From contig NZ_JAZHSD010000001.1 in NCBI RefSeq assembly GCF_036924745.1, positions 620,001 to 684,000 on the forward strand: a stretch of 64,000 nt of DNA. Direction: 5' to 3'. Positions 36,933-45,678 of the stretch are shown here, in pieces. A model generated the notes under the pieces. It did not search any database, was not told the origin of the DNA, and worked only from the letters and a program-made list of their open reading frames with translations. Positions within the stretch are counted from its first letter, which is position 1; each line of letters starts with the position of its first letter. Both the position numbers and the translations under genes were made by a program. The stretch comes from Bradyrhizobium sp. AZCC 1693. Its GTDB lineage: Bacteria; Pseudomonadota; Alphaproteobacteria; Rhizobiales; Xanthobacteraceae.

Positions 36933-36961
36933 AAAAAAAGCCCCGGCGCGGCGGCCGGGGC
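36933..36961 (-). terminator. intrinsic terminator after the His/Gly/Trp-rich protein gene
   Basis: On the minus strand GCCCCGGC pairs with GCCGGGGC (36954-36961 with 36940-36947) around a 6-base loop, followed by seven T (36933-36939). It lies 30 bp after the stop of the gene at 36991-37263. Confidence 0.88.
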
Positions 36962-36990
36962 GTCAGTCTCAGGGGGAAGCTCACATCAGA

Positions 36991-37263
36991 TCAGTAGCAG
37001 CGGTTCACCAGCCGCCAGCGCGGACCCCAGGGGGTCGGGACCAGACGCCGGACGTAGCAGCCGCCATAACCGCCGCCGTAATAGGCCGGGCCGCCGATGA
37101 AGACGCGGGGACCACCCCAGCCCCAGCCGTGATGATGGTGCCAGCCATGATGCCAACCGCCATGGTGCCAGCCGCCGCCCCAGGCCGAGGCCGATGTCGG
37201 CGCCAGCGCGGCCGCACCCAGCGATGCCGCGGCCACTGCAACGAGCGAGAGTTTGCGTAACAT
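36991..37263 (-). CDS. small exported His/Gly/Trp-rich protein
   Basis: The 90-residue product has a signal peptide (about 1-27, ending ASA-W). A GGGWHHGGWHHGWHHHHGWGWGG tract follows, then a Gly/Tyr stretch and a short C-terminal motif CYVRRLVPTPWGPRWRLVNRC with a Cys pair. Such small proteins are common in rhizobial genomes. The His clusters could bind metal, but this is inference. GAGGAGA precedes the ATG at 37263. Confidence 0.78.
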   Translation of the reverse strand: MLRKLSLVAVAAASLGAAALAPTSASAWGGGWHHGGWHHGWHHHHGWGWGGPRVFIGGPAYYGGGYGGCYVRRLVPTPWGPRWRLVNRCY

Positions 37264-37600
37264 GATCGTCTCCTCAAGGTTTCGGCGCGGAATGCGCGCC
37301 ATCGGTGAGATCGCCTCCCGTAACGCCCCGGGCCTCGCGGATGCGCGGCCGGTGTCCGATCATCGTTAAGTCTACGGCGGCGAAGCTGAATGGCGGCGTG
37401 ACGCCGGATACAGAAGGGGTTCACCTTCGTGAAATTGTTGTAATTTGCGGCGTTCTCCGAGCAGGTGCGGGCGGTTTGCCGCGCGAAAACACCTCGAAAA
37501 TGACCGGCAGGGCGCGTCACCGGGTCGCTTGCCGTCGTGAGGTGACGCCGATATAAGCCCCGCAACTCTCCAACCAGCGTGTTTTGCAAGGACGTAAACA
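37264..37600. other. divergent gap before ndk
   Basis: A 337-bp gap between two divergent genes with no convincing reading frame. It must carry both promoters. A small TTCAC-CTTC-GTGAA hairpin lies near 37420. No strong promoter pair is visible. Confidence 0.4.
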
Positions 37601-38023
37601 ATGGCGATTGAACGCACTTTCTCGATCATCAAACCGGACGCGACCGAGCGCAATCTGACCGGCGCCGTCAACGCGCTGATCGAGAAGGCGGGGCTGCGTA
37701 TCGTGGCCCAGAAGCGCATTCGCATGACCCGCGAACAGGCGGAAACCTTCTACGCCGTTCACAAGGCGCGTCCGTTCTTCGGCGAACTGGTCGAGTTCAT
37801 GACCTCCGGGCCGGTCGTGGTGCAGGTGCTGGAAGGCGAGGGCGCCGTTCTGAAATACCGCGACGTGATGGGCGCGACCGATCCGTCGAAGGCGGCGGAC
37901 GGCACGATCCGCAAGGTCCATGCCAAGTCGATCGGCGAGAACTCGGTGCATGGTTCCGATGCGCCGGAGACCGCCGCGATCGAAATCGCGCAGTTCTTTT
38001 CGGGTAACGAAATCGTCGGCTGA
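37601..38023 (+). CDS. ndk: nucleoside diphosphate kinase
   Basis: The 140-residue enzyme balances nucleoside triphosphate pools. The family start [18 protein letters not shown] and the active-site NSVHGSD (His117, the phosphorylated residue) are intact. Length is normal. Confidence 0.98.
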   Translation: MAIERTFSIIKPDATERNLTGAVNALIEKAGLRIVAQKRIRMTREQAETFYAVHKARPFFGELVEFMTSGPVVVQVLEGEGAVLKYRDVMGATDPSKAADGTIRKVHAKSIGENSVHGSDAPETAAIEIAQFFSGNEIVG

Positions 38024-38086
38024 CCGATTGGAGAGCGGCAAGCAATAGCCGCGCGCAACGGCTGAAGGGCCGGGGGAGAAACGCTT

Positions 38087-38923
38087 GTGAACTGGCTGTG
38101 GCAAATCTTTGATCCGGCGACGATCTCGGCGTTCTTCAGCCAGTTCCAGGCCGAGTTACAACAGCCGGCTTTCTGGGTCGCGCTCGGCAAGATCATGTGG
38201 ATCAACATCCTGCTGTCAGGTGACAACGCGCTTGTCATCGCGATGGCATGCCGGGGGCTGCCGCCACGGCAGCGGTTCTGGGGCATGGTCCTTGGCGCCG
38301 GCGTCGCCGTTTTCCTGCGCATCATCTTCACCGGCATCGTCGTGACGTTGATGGCGCTGCCGTACCTCAAGCTGGTCGGCGGATTGGCGCTGCTCGTGAT
38401 CGCGGCAAAGCTCCTGGTGCCTGAACATGAGGACGAGAGCGACACGGAGGCGGCTGCGCATCTATGGGCCGCCGTGCAGATCGTGGCGATCGCCGATATC
38501 GTCATGAGCCTCGATAACGTCATTGCGGTTGCCGCCGCCGCAAACGGCAGCATTCCGCTGCTCGTCCTCGGACTTGCCATCAGCGTTCCCCTGATCGTCG
38601 CTGGTGCGGCGCTTATCATGGCCTTGCTGACGCGCATTCCGGCGCTGGTGTGGGCCGGTGCGGGCCTGCTGGGTTGGATCGCCGGCGAGGTGATGGCGAC
38701 GGACCCCGCGGTGCAGCCGGCCTTGCATGCCTTCTTCAACGGTCCGGTCGGTGTCGGCCTCGACGGACTGCTCAAATCGATCGGCTTGGCGCCGCAGTTT
38801 GCCGACGGCGGGCATGGTGGCGAGGCGATGCTTGGAATCATCGGCATCATCATTGTGCTCGTCGCAGGGGCGATCTGGCGAAAGCGCAAGCTGCAGGGCG
38901 CCGAGCATTCCGCCACGGCGTAG
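38087..38923 (+). CDS. TerC/YjbE family integral membrane protein
   Basis: The 278-residue product has seven or eight hydrophobic helices. The two internally similar TerC motifs are present: LSGDNALVIAMA near residue 43-54 and SLDNVIAVAAAA near 143-154, each with an acidic residue inside a helix. TerC-type proteins are linked to metal-ion efflux, notably Mn(II), or tellurite resistance. No Mn-responsive riboswitch is visible in the short upstream gap. The start is a GTG at 38087 with GGGGGAG upstream. Substrate unproven. Confidence 0.88.
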   Translation: MNWLWQIFDPATISAFFSQFQAELQQPAFWVALGKIMWINILLSGDNALVIAMACRGLPPRQRFWGMVLGAGVAVFLRIIFTGIVVTLMALPYLKLVGGLALLVIAAKLLVPEHEDESDTEAAAHLWAAVQIVAIADIVMSLDNVIAVAAAANGSIPLLVLGLAISVPLIVAGAALIMALLTRIPALVWAGAGLLGWIAGEVMATDPAVQPALHAFFNGPVGVGLDGLLKSIGLAPQFADGGHGGEAMLGIIGIIIVLVAGAIWRKRKLQGAEHSATA

Positions 38924-39090
38924 CGATTAAAACTCCCGGCCCGACGGAGGGTGGCTAACAGAAGCTCCGCATTTGCGGGGCGTCTGTAGTCAGAGGCCGA
39001 TATGGTGAGCCGGCCTGCGGTCGTACGTCCCGCCGGCCTTGACTGTGGCGCTACTTGCGTTCGAAGCCCTCCGGTTCCATACAGCTTCAC

Positions 39091-41433
39091 ATGACCGAGC
39101 CGCTATTGGGGCGCAGCATCGATCGCCTCGAAGACGAGCGCTTCGTGCGGGGACGCGGGCGCTACATCGCCGATCTCGTGGCGCCAAACGCGCTTCATGG
39201 CGTCGTCGTTCGCTCGGCGCATGCGCATGCGCGCATCACAGCGATCGGCGTCGATGCGGCGCGCCAGATGCCCGGAGTTGCGGCCGTGCTCACCGGAGCC
39301 GAATTGGCCGCCGACAATATTGGCCCGCTGCCGTGCGCGGTGACCCATATCCCGATGACCACGCCGCTCGTGGTGCCGCCCTGTCACGCGCTGGCGCGCG
39401 AAATTGTTCGCTATGTCGGCGAGCCGGTCGCATTCGTGGTTGCGGAAAGCGCTGAGGCCGCGCGCGATGCCGCCGAGGCTGTCGTCGTCGACTATGCGCC
39501 GCTGCCGCCGGTGGTCTCGATCGCGGATGCCGTTCTGCCGGACGCGCCATCGATCTGGCCGGAGGCGCCGGGCAACGTCGCGTTCCAGTTCAACCGTGGC
39601 GAGATCGGCCCGGTGGAGGCGGCGATCCGTGACGCCGCCCACGTCGTGGAATGCGAGCTGGTCAACAACCGCGTCGTCGCAGCTCCACTGGAGACGCGCG
39701 GTGCGGTCGCGCAGTTCGATGCCGCGAGCGGCCGCCTGCACCTGATCGCCTCGGCCGCCGGTGCGCACGCGATCCGCGACCTGCTCGCCGACGGCGTCTT
39801 TCGCATCGGCCGGGAAAAACTTCGTGTCAGCATTCCCGACGTCGGCGGCGGCTTCGGAATGAAGAACGTGCTCTATCCGGAATGGGTGCTGGTGCTGTGG
39901 GCGGCGCGCCGGCTCGGCCGTCCGGTCACGTGGATCGGGGATCGCAGCGAGGATTTTGTCGGCTCCGCCCATGGCCGCGACAGCCTGGTCCGGGCCCGCC
40001 TGGCGCTCGACCGCGATGGCCGCTTCCTCGCGCTCGAGACAAGAGTTCTCGCCAATCTGGGCGCCTATGTCTCGACGGTGGCGCCGTCCGTGCCGACCAG
40101 GGCCATGGCGAGCGCAACGGGCGGCGTCTACGACATCCCGCTGATCGCCTTTCAGTCCAGCGGCGTGTTCACCAACACGACGCCGATCGACGCCTATCGC
40201 GGCGCCGGCAAACCCGAGGCGAACTATCTGATCGAGCGCTGCATCGACATCGCAGCCGACCAGCTCGGAATCGATGCGCTGAAGCTGCGGCGCAAGAACA
40301 TCTTTCGCCGGTTTCCCCATGCAAGCGCGATGGGGCTTACGGTCGAGCAGGGCAGCTTTGCGCACGCGATCGATCAGGCGGTCAAGGCCGCGGAGGGGTT
40401 CAAGGCTCGCCAGAAAAGCTCACGCAAGCGGGGCAGGCTGCGTGGCCTGGGCTACGCCTGCTTTCTCGAAACATCGCGTGGCCAGCCCAATGAAGTGGCG
40501 GAAGTGCGCGTCGGTGACGACAGCCGGATCGATCTGAAGGTCGGCACGCATTCCAGCGGCCAGGGCCACGAGACCACGTTCGCCCAGATCGCGGCCGATA
40601 CGTTTGGCCTGCCGCTCACGCGCTTCCGGTTTCGACAGGGCGATACCGATGATCTCGACTCCGGCGGCGGGCATGGCGGGGCGCGCTCGATGCATCAGGG
40701 CGGCACCGCATTGCTGATGGCGGCCGAAGGCGTGATCGAGAATGCGCGGCGGCTTGCCGCGCGCCTGCTGCAGGTGGAGGCGGTTCATTACGAAGCCGGC
40801 ATGTTGCGCGTGGCTGCGACCGGACAGGAGATGACCCTCGAGGAGGTGGCGCGCGCCTCGTATCAGGCGCCCGGCGACGATGTCGCGCCCGGCCTCGCGC
40901 ACAAGGCGACCCACCTCTGCGACCGCTACACCTTTCCCAACGGCTGCCATATTGCCGAAGTCGAGATCGATCCCGAGACCGGCGCGGTGAGGCTCGACCG
41001 CTATGTGATCTTCGACGACTACGGCCGCCTGCTCGACCCGCGCCTGACGCTGGGGCAGGTCCATGGCGGCGTCGTGCAGGGGATCGGGCAGGCGTTGTTC
41101 GAGCAGGCGCTGTTCGATGCGGACACCGGGCAGATCCTCTCGGGCTCGCTGATGGACTACGCGCTGCCGCGCGCGGATGATCTTCCCGTCTTCGAGGGCA
41201 GCCTGACGGGCGACTTTCCAAGCCGCGCCAACCGGCTCGGCGTTAAGGGAAGCGGTCAGGCCGGCGCTATCGCAGCACCTGCCACCCTCATGAACGCGGT
41301 GATGAACGCGCTCGCGCCGCTCGGCGTGCGGCATCTCGACATGCCCGCAACGCCCTCGCGCATCTGGCACGCGATCCAGGCGGCGGACACGCGATCGGGT
41401 GCGCGGGCCGACACGACGTCCGCCGATCAATAG
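39091..41433 (+). CDS. xanthine dehydrogenase family protein, molybdopterin-binding subunit
   Basis: The 780-residue product matches the large subunit of molybdenum hydroxylases (CoxL-like). The N-terminal 'a/b hammerhead' covers about residues 1-130 (GRGRYIADL...LHGVVVRSAHAHARI). The cofactor-binding domains show GGGFGMKN, AYRGAGKPEANYLIE and GTHSSGQGHET. At the usual active-site Glu position (GxGExG) this protein has Gln (GSGQAG, residue 723). No small FeS or FAD subunit gene is adjacent, so partners must be elsewhere. The ATG at 39091 was chosen by homology; TTG at 39055 is possible. Confidence 0.87.
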   Translation: MTEPLLGRSIDRLEDERFVRGRGRYIADLVAPNALHGVVVRSAHAHARITAIGVDAARQMPGVAAVLTGAELAADNIGPLPCAVTHIPMTTPLVVPPCHALAREIVRYVGEPVAFVVAESAEAARDAAEAVVVDYAPLPPVVSIADAVLPDAPSIWPEAPGNVAFQFNRGEIGPVEAAIRDAAHVVECELVNNRVVAAPLETRGAVAQFDAASGRLHLIASAAGAHAIRDLLADGVFRIGREKLRVSIPDVGGGFGMKNVLYPEWVLVLWAARRLGRPVTWIGDRSEDFVGSAHGRDSLVRARLALDRDGRFLALETRVLANLGAYVSTVAPSVPTRAMASATGGVYDIPLIAFQSSGVFTNTTPIDAYRGAGKPEANYLIERCIDIAADQLGIDALKLRRKNIFRRFPHASAMGLTVEQGSFAHAIDQAVKAAEGFKARQKSSRKRGRLRGLGYACFLETSRGQPNEVAEVRVGDDSRIDLKVGTHSSGQGHETTFAQIAADTFGLPLTRFRFRQGDTDDLDSGGGHGGARSMHQGGTALLMAAEGVIENARRLAARLLQVEAVHYEAGMLRVAATGQEMTLEEVARASYQAPGDDVAPGLAHKATHLCDRYTFPNGCHIAEVEIDPETGAVRLDRYVIFDDYGRLLDPRLTLGQVHGGVVQGIGQALFEQALFDADTGQILSGSLMDYALPRADDLPVFEGSLTGDFPSRANRLGVKGSGQAGAIAAPATLMNAVMNALAPLGVRHLDMPATPSRIWHAIQAADTRSGARADTTSADQ

Positions 41434-41594
41434 TCCAACGACGGATACACAGCCAGCCGATGACGGTTGTTGCGGCGGCGCTCATGGCGTCGTGCGCGCC
41501 ACAGCCGTATCCGGTCGCGACCCGTCGCCAATCCAATCGTCCGTCCTGATCCGCAAGGTGACGATCACCTGATTGCGAGCTCGATTGCTGCTGC

Positions 41595-41624
41595 TTGACA
41601 TGCAGGTATTTACCTGCATATTAT
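41595..41624 (+). promoter_or_regulatory. promoter with ArsR-type operator
   Basis: TTGACA (41595-41600) and TATTAT (41619-41624) are spaced 18 bp, and the spacer is the palindrome ATGCAGGTA-TT-TACCTGCAT (41600-41619). Transcription would start near 41631, just before the ArsR ATG at 41647. The position fits autorepression. Confidence 0.78.
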
Positions 41625-41646
41625 GTTCCCCGTAAGAGCGAGACCG

Positions 41647-41961
41647 ATGCAGGCCGACAAGGTTTTCAAAGCGCTGGGCGACCCGACACGCAGAAAGCTG
41701 CTTGATCTTCTTTGTGAGAAGAACGGGCAGACGCTGGGCCAGCTTTGCGAAAACCTGGATATGGCCCGGCAATCGGCCACGCAGCACCTTGAAATCCTGG
41801 AGGCGGCCAATCTGGTCAGCACGGTCAAGCGTGGCCGGGAAAAGCTGCATTTCATCAACCCGGTGCCGCTTCACGAGGTCTACGAACGGTGGGTGCGGAA
41901 ATTCGAACGGCAGCGGCTCAGCCTGCTGCACGATCTGAAGAAAGAGCTTGAAGGAGAATGA
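41647..41961 (+). CDS. ArsR family regulator
   Basis: The 104-residue winged-helix protein reads MQADKVFKALGDPTRRKLLDLLCEKNG, with the recognition helix in MARQSATQHLEILEAANLV. It lacks the Cys cluster of arsenic sensors and belongs to the group paired with AHSA1-domain proteins. The ATG at 41647 is used because an in-frame ATG at 41623 lies inside the -10 box. It overlaps the next gene by ATGA. Confidence 0.86.
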   Translation: MQADKVFKALGDPTRRKLLDLLCEKNGQTLGQLCENLDMARQSATQHLEILEAANLVSTVKRGREKLHFINPVPLHEVYERWVRKFERQRLSLLHDLKKELEGE

Positions 41962-42428
41962 CGATGACCAAAGAGACGACCAGCTTTGTCTACGTGACCT
42001 ATATTCGCTCGACGCCGGACAAGGTGTTCGCGGCGATCACGAAACCGGAGATCGCAAGGCGTTACTGGGGCCACGAGAACGTCTCTGACTGGAATCCCGG
42101 ATCGAAATGGGAGCACGTCCGCGCCAATGATGAGCGGACCGTCGAACTCGTCGGCAAGGTCGTCGAGGTCTCGCCGCCGACCCGTCTTGTCATCACCTGG
42201 GCGAATGCGTCGCAGGCCTCCGATCCTTCCGCCTACAGCCGGGTGACGTTCGAGATCGAGGAATACGAGGACATGGTCCGGCTGACCGTCACCCATGACG
42301 AACTCGCAGCCGGCAGCGGGATGGCGAACGGCATCAGGAAGGGTTGGCCAGTGGTCCTCGCCAGCCTGAAATCCTTGCTGGAAACCGGCCAGGGCCTCGA
42401 CGTTTTCGCCAAGCCGAAATCGGCTTGA
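41958..42428 (+). CDS. SRPBCC (AHSA1-type) domain protein
   Basis: The 156-residue single-domain START-like protein contains TYIRSTPDKVFAAITKPEIARRYWG at its start, the typical AHSA1/SRPBCC lead-in, and ends with a long helix (GWPVVLASLKSLLETG). The fold makes a hydrophobic pocket; the ligand is unknown. It is translationally coupled to ArsR, and a GFA protein follows in the same direction. Confidence 0.85.
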   Translation: MTMTKETTSFVYVTYIRSTPDKVFAAITKPEIARRYWGHENVSDWNPGSKWEHVRANDERTVELVGKVVEVSPPTRLVITWANASQASDPSAYSRVTFEIEEYEDMVRLTVTHDELAAGSGMANGIRKGWPVVLASLKSLLETGQGLDVFAKPKSA

Positions 42429-42452
42429 TCGCCGTATCAATCAGGAGCGCGA

Positions 42453-42878
42453 ATGACCATGACCAAGTCCTATACCGGCGGATGTGCGTGCGGCGCGATC
42501 CGTTATGAAACGGGCAGCAAGCCCATCGTCGAGAGCCACTGCCAATGCAGCGATTGCCAGAAGCGAAGCGGCACGGGGCATGGCTCCTATCTGGTCTTCT
42601 CCCGGCGAGCCGACGTGAGCATTACGGGTGAAGCGAAAGACTGGCGGGTAGCGGGCGACAGTGGGAACGAAAAGATCCACGCCTTCTGCCCGACCTGCGG
42701 AACGCCGGTCTATCTGACATTCGTCGCCATGCCGGAATTGATTGCGGTCCACGCGACCAGCCTTGACGACCCTGGCCAGTTCAATCCGCAAATGGTCACG
42801 TACGGCATCCGCGGCCATGCCTGGGATACCTTGGATTCCTCGCTGCAGAAATTCGAGCGAATGCCGCCTGGAAACTGA
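42453..42878 (+). CDS. GFA family zinc-binding protein
   Basis: The 141-residue product has the GFA Cys set: CACG (Cys11, Cys13), CQCSDCQK (about 35-40) and CPTCG (about 76-79), which bind two zinc ions. The family is named for glutathione-dependent formaldehyde-activating enzyme, although most members have no tested activity. It begins 24 bp after the SRPBCC gene and is probably in the same operon. Confidence 0.88.
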   Translation: MTMTKSYTGGCACGAIRYETGSKPIVESHCQCSDCQKRSGTGHGSYLVFSRRADVSITGEAKDWRVAGDSGNEKIHAFCPTCGTPVYLTFVAMPELIAVHATSLDDPGQFNPQMVTYGIRGHAWDTLDSSLQKFERMPPGN

Positions 42879-42922
42879 ACGAAAAACTCGGATGACGACT
42901 TCGAGCCCAGGACGGACCTTAA

Positions 42923-43576
42923 TCAGCCGGTCGGTTGCTTGCCGGTGTTAACCGCCAATTGAGCGTCGAAGGCACGCTTATAGGCGGCCCGCGCTTCGCC
43001 GCGGGCCACATAGGCGGAGAGGTTCGGATATTCGTCCAGCAAACCCGACGCTTTCAGCCTGAGCAGCACCGACACCATCATCAGGTCGCCCGCGCTGAAC
43101 GCGCCATCGAGCCAGTCGGCATCGCCAAGGCGACGGGAAAGTTGACCCAGCCGGTCACGGATGCGATCCGCGACGAGTGGCATGCGCTCTGCGGTCCAGG
43201 GTTTGTCGCCCTCGACGAGCTTGGCGGTCACGAGTTCGAGGATCGGTGGCTCCACCGTGCTGAGCGCGGCGAACATCCATGTGATCGCGCGCGCCCGGGC
43301 ATTGGCATCGGCCGGCAGCAGGCCCGCATGGCGCTGCGCGATGTGGAGCACGATCGCCCCCGTCTCGAACAAGCTGAGATCGCCTTCTTCGTAGGTCGGA
43401 ATCTGCCCGAAAGGATGAAGCGCCAGATGTGCGGGTTCCTTCATCGCCCTGAACGAAACAAGACGAACCTCGTAAGGTTGGCCCACTTCCTCCAGCGCCC
43501 AGCGAACCCGCGTGTCACGCGCCAGTCCCTTGCCGCCATCGGGCGACCGTTCAAAGGCGGTAATCGTGATGGTCAT
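42923..43576 (-). CDS. glutathione S-transferase family protein
   Basis: The 217-residue product has an N-terminal thioredoxin-like domain (about 1-85; GQIPTYEEGDLSLFETGAIVLHIAQRH is the glutathione-site segment) and a C-terminal helical domain (LDGAFSAGDLMMVSVLLRL). These conjugate or reduce substrates with glutathione in the cytosol. It converges on the GFA gene, and both could serve glutathione chemistry, but this is inference. Confidence 0.87.
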   Translation of the reverse strand: MTITITAFERSPDGGKGLARDTRVRWALEEVGQPYEVRLVSFRAMKEPAHLALHPFGQIPTYEEGDLSLFETGAIVLHIAQRHAGLLPADANARARAITWMFAALSTVEPPILELVTAKLVEGDKPWTAERMPLVADRIRDRLGQLSRRLGDADWLDGAFSAGDLMMVSVLLRLKASGLLDEYPNLSAYVARGEARAAYKRAFDAQLAVNTGKQPTG

Positions 43577-43643
43577 CGTGAGACTCCTCCATGGCCAAAA
43601 TCATCTGCTGCGCGGCCGGCAAGCTGTCAAGGCAAACTGACCG

Positions 43644-44600
43644 CTAGGTTGTGGCGCGCTTGTTCCGCCGGCCGTTTCCTTTCGCCGGCCATCGCCCTGC
43701 ACTGACCGCCGAGCGGACCACCTCGATCATGGTCTTGCGCACTTCAAGGAACGCCTTGGTCTGCGGCCGGTCCGCGAGCGAAACCAGGGCGCAGGAGCGC
43801 GTCAGCGGCGGATCGATGATGCGGCGCGCGTGATATTTCTCCGCCGCCAGGTCGGAGAGGACGGTTGCGCGGGAGAGGATCGCGCATCCCAGTCCGGCCT
43901 CGAGCGCCATTCGCAGGGCCGACAGTGAATCGACTTCGAGCGTCTCGCTCGGCGTGATCTGGTTACGAAGAACCTGGGTCTGGATGATGGCGCGCGATGC
44001 CGGCATCGGCGTCAGTCCGACCACGCTTCGTTGCGGAATGGCGGAGAAGGCGATCGGAGCGGATGACCGGCCGATCAGGCTCGGATGGCCGACGAGGTAG
44101 AGGCCTTCGTCGTGCAGCAACGCGACGTCCAGGCGGGCATCCCTCGGTGGATTATAGGCGAGCGCGAGATCGACCGTGCCTGAGAAGACGCGCTCGACCA
44201 GCGCCGGCGACAGCGCCTCGACGACCGTCAGGTGCACGCCCGGCGAGTTCTTCCGCACCGCCTTCATGACATCGAGTGCGACCATCGAGAGCGCGGTATG
44301 GCTGAGGCCGATGCAAACCGGACCGGTCGCGGCCTCGTTATAGGTCCGTACATCCTCTTCCGCCTTGCCGAGCGCCGACAGCACGGCGCTGGCGTGCTCG
44401 TAGAGCCGCCGGCCGGCCGCGGTCAGCGCGATGCCGCGCGGCCTTCGTTCGAGCAGCTTGACGCCGAGATCGGTTTCGAGCGCGGCGACGTGGTGGCTCA
44501 GCGCCGACTGCGCGACGTTGAGCGTCTCCGCCGCCCGCGACAGCACGCCGGCGTCGGCGATGGCGATGAAATACCGGAGTTGCCGCAACCCGAGCGCCAC
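43644..44600 (-). CDS. LysR family regulator
   Basis: The 318-residue product starts at a GTG. An N-terminal winged helix (LRQLRYFIAIADAGVLSRAAETLNVAQSALSHHVAALE, about 5-45) is followed by a substrate-binding regulatory domain. It is divergent from the HMG-CoA-lyase-like gene across a 121-bp AT-rich gap, the usual layout for a LysR activator of the neighbouring operon. The inducer is probably the substrate or an intermediate of that pathway. Confidence 0.9.
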   Translation of the reverse strand: MALGLRQLRYFIAIADAGVLSRAAETLNVAQSALSHHVAALETDLGVKLLERRPRGIALTAAGRRLYEHASAVLSALGKAEEDVRTYNEAATGPVCIGLSHTALSMVALDVMKAVRKNSPGVHLTVVEALSPALVERVFSGTVDLALAYNPPRDARLDVALLHDEGLYLVGHPSLIGRSSAPIAFSAIPQRSVVGLTPMPASRAIIQTQVLRNQITPSETLEVDSLSALRMALEAGLGCAILSRATVLSDLAAEKYHARRIIDPPLTRSCALVSLADRPQTKAFLEVRKTMIEVVRSAVSAGRWPAKGNGRRNKRATT

Positions 44601-44721
44601 CGAAATCGCCCCTCATATCTAATAATCAGAACAGAATGATCTTCATATTATATTTGTCAGATGTCTATGGGCGCGGCAAGCTGGGGCCACAACCAGCAAG
44701 GATAATCCGGAGGAACGCGGC

Positions 44722-45678
44722 GTGGACCTGCCTGATAGCGTCGTCATCAGCGAGGAGGGGCCCCGCGAAGGCTTTCAGATCGAGCCGGGCCCGATCGCGA
44801 CCGCTGACAAGATCGCGCTGATCGACGCGCTCTCCGCCTGCGGGCTTCGCCGGATCCAGGTCGGCTCGTTCGTCAATCCGAAGCATGTTCCGGGCTGGGC
44901 GGACGCTGAAGCTGTGATCGAAGGGTTCACCGCCCGTGAAGGCGTCGAATACTCCGCGCTGTGGTTCAATGAAAGCGGATTGCACCGCGCGCTGTCGTTC
45001 AAGGGCAAGCTGACCCTTGCCGGCTTCATCTCGCTGAGCGCCTCCGAACCGTTCGCGATCAGGAACCTCAATCGCGATCGTGCCGGACAGATCGAGGCGA
45101 TGCGCCAATATGTGCGCGTGCATCGCCAAGCCGGAGTGCCGATTGCCAAAATCATCGTCATGGCCGCCTTCGGCTGCAATTTTGCCGGAGATGTCTCGCC
45201 AGCCGAAGTTGTCGCGACGGTGGCGGACGCGCGCGCCATCGCGCGCGAGGCCGGCGTGGCGTTGCAGGACGTCACGCTCGCGGACTCAATGGGCTGGGCC
45301 ACGCCGAGGCGCGTCGCGGATGCCGTCGGCGCCGTTCGGGATCGTTTTGACGATGTGCCGATCGCCCTTCATCTGCACGACACGCGCGGCCAGGGCATCG
45401 CCTGCGCCTATGAGGGCCTGCGGCTCGGGGTCACCGCGTTCGACGCGGCGGTGGCGGGCCTCGGCGGCTGCCCGTTCGCCGGCCAGCCGGGGGCGCCGGG
45501 CAACATCGCTACCGAAGAACTCGCGCTGCTCTGCGAGGAGATGGGTATCTCCACGGGCCTGAACATCGAGGCGCTGATCGAGGCTGGTCGGCTTGCCGAG
45601 CGGATCGTCGGACACCGGCTGCCGAGCGCCGCATTGCGATCGGGAACGCTCGCTGCATTCAGGAGACGGGCTGCATGA
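44722..45678 (+). CDS. HMG-CoA lyase-like enzyme
   Basis: The 318-residue TIM-barrel protein has EEGPREGFQIE (the DGxRDGxQ-type metal and substrate motif) at its start, the metal-ligand LHLHDTRGQG, and the flexible-loop GLGGCPFAGQPGAPGN with its Cys. The family cleaves 3-hydroxy-3-methylacyl-CoA compounds to acetyl-CoA and a keto acid; known members include HMG-CoA and citramalyl-CoA lyases. It overlaps the CoA-transferase gene by 4 bp. Citramalyl-CoA or a related branched hydroxyacyl-CoA is a likelier substrate than HMG-CoA, given the neighbours. Confidence 0.87.
   Translation: MDLPDSVVISEEGPREGFQIEPGPIATADKIALIDALSACGLRRIQVGSFVNPKHVPGWADAEAVIEGFTAREGVEYSALWFNESGLHRALSFKGKLTLAGFISLSASEPFAIRNLNRDRAGQIEAMRQYVRVHRQAGVPIAKIIVMAAFGCNFAGDVSPAEVVATVADARAIAREAGVALQDVTLADSMGWATPRRVADAVGAVRDRFDDVPIALHLHDTRGQGIACAYEGLRLGVTAFDAAVAGLGGCPFAGQPGAPGNIATEELALLCEEMGISTGLNIEALIEAGRLAERIVGHRLPSAALRSGTLAAFRRRAA

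Noticed and set aside
38024..38086. Possible Mn-responsive riboswitch before the TerC-family gene
   Set aside because: The gap from ndk is only 63 bp and shows no matching stem pattern.
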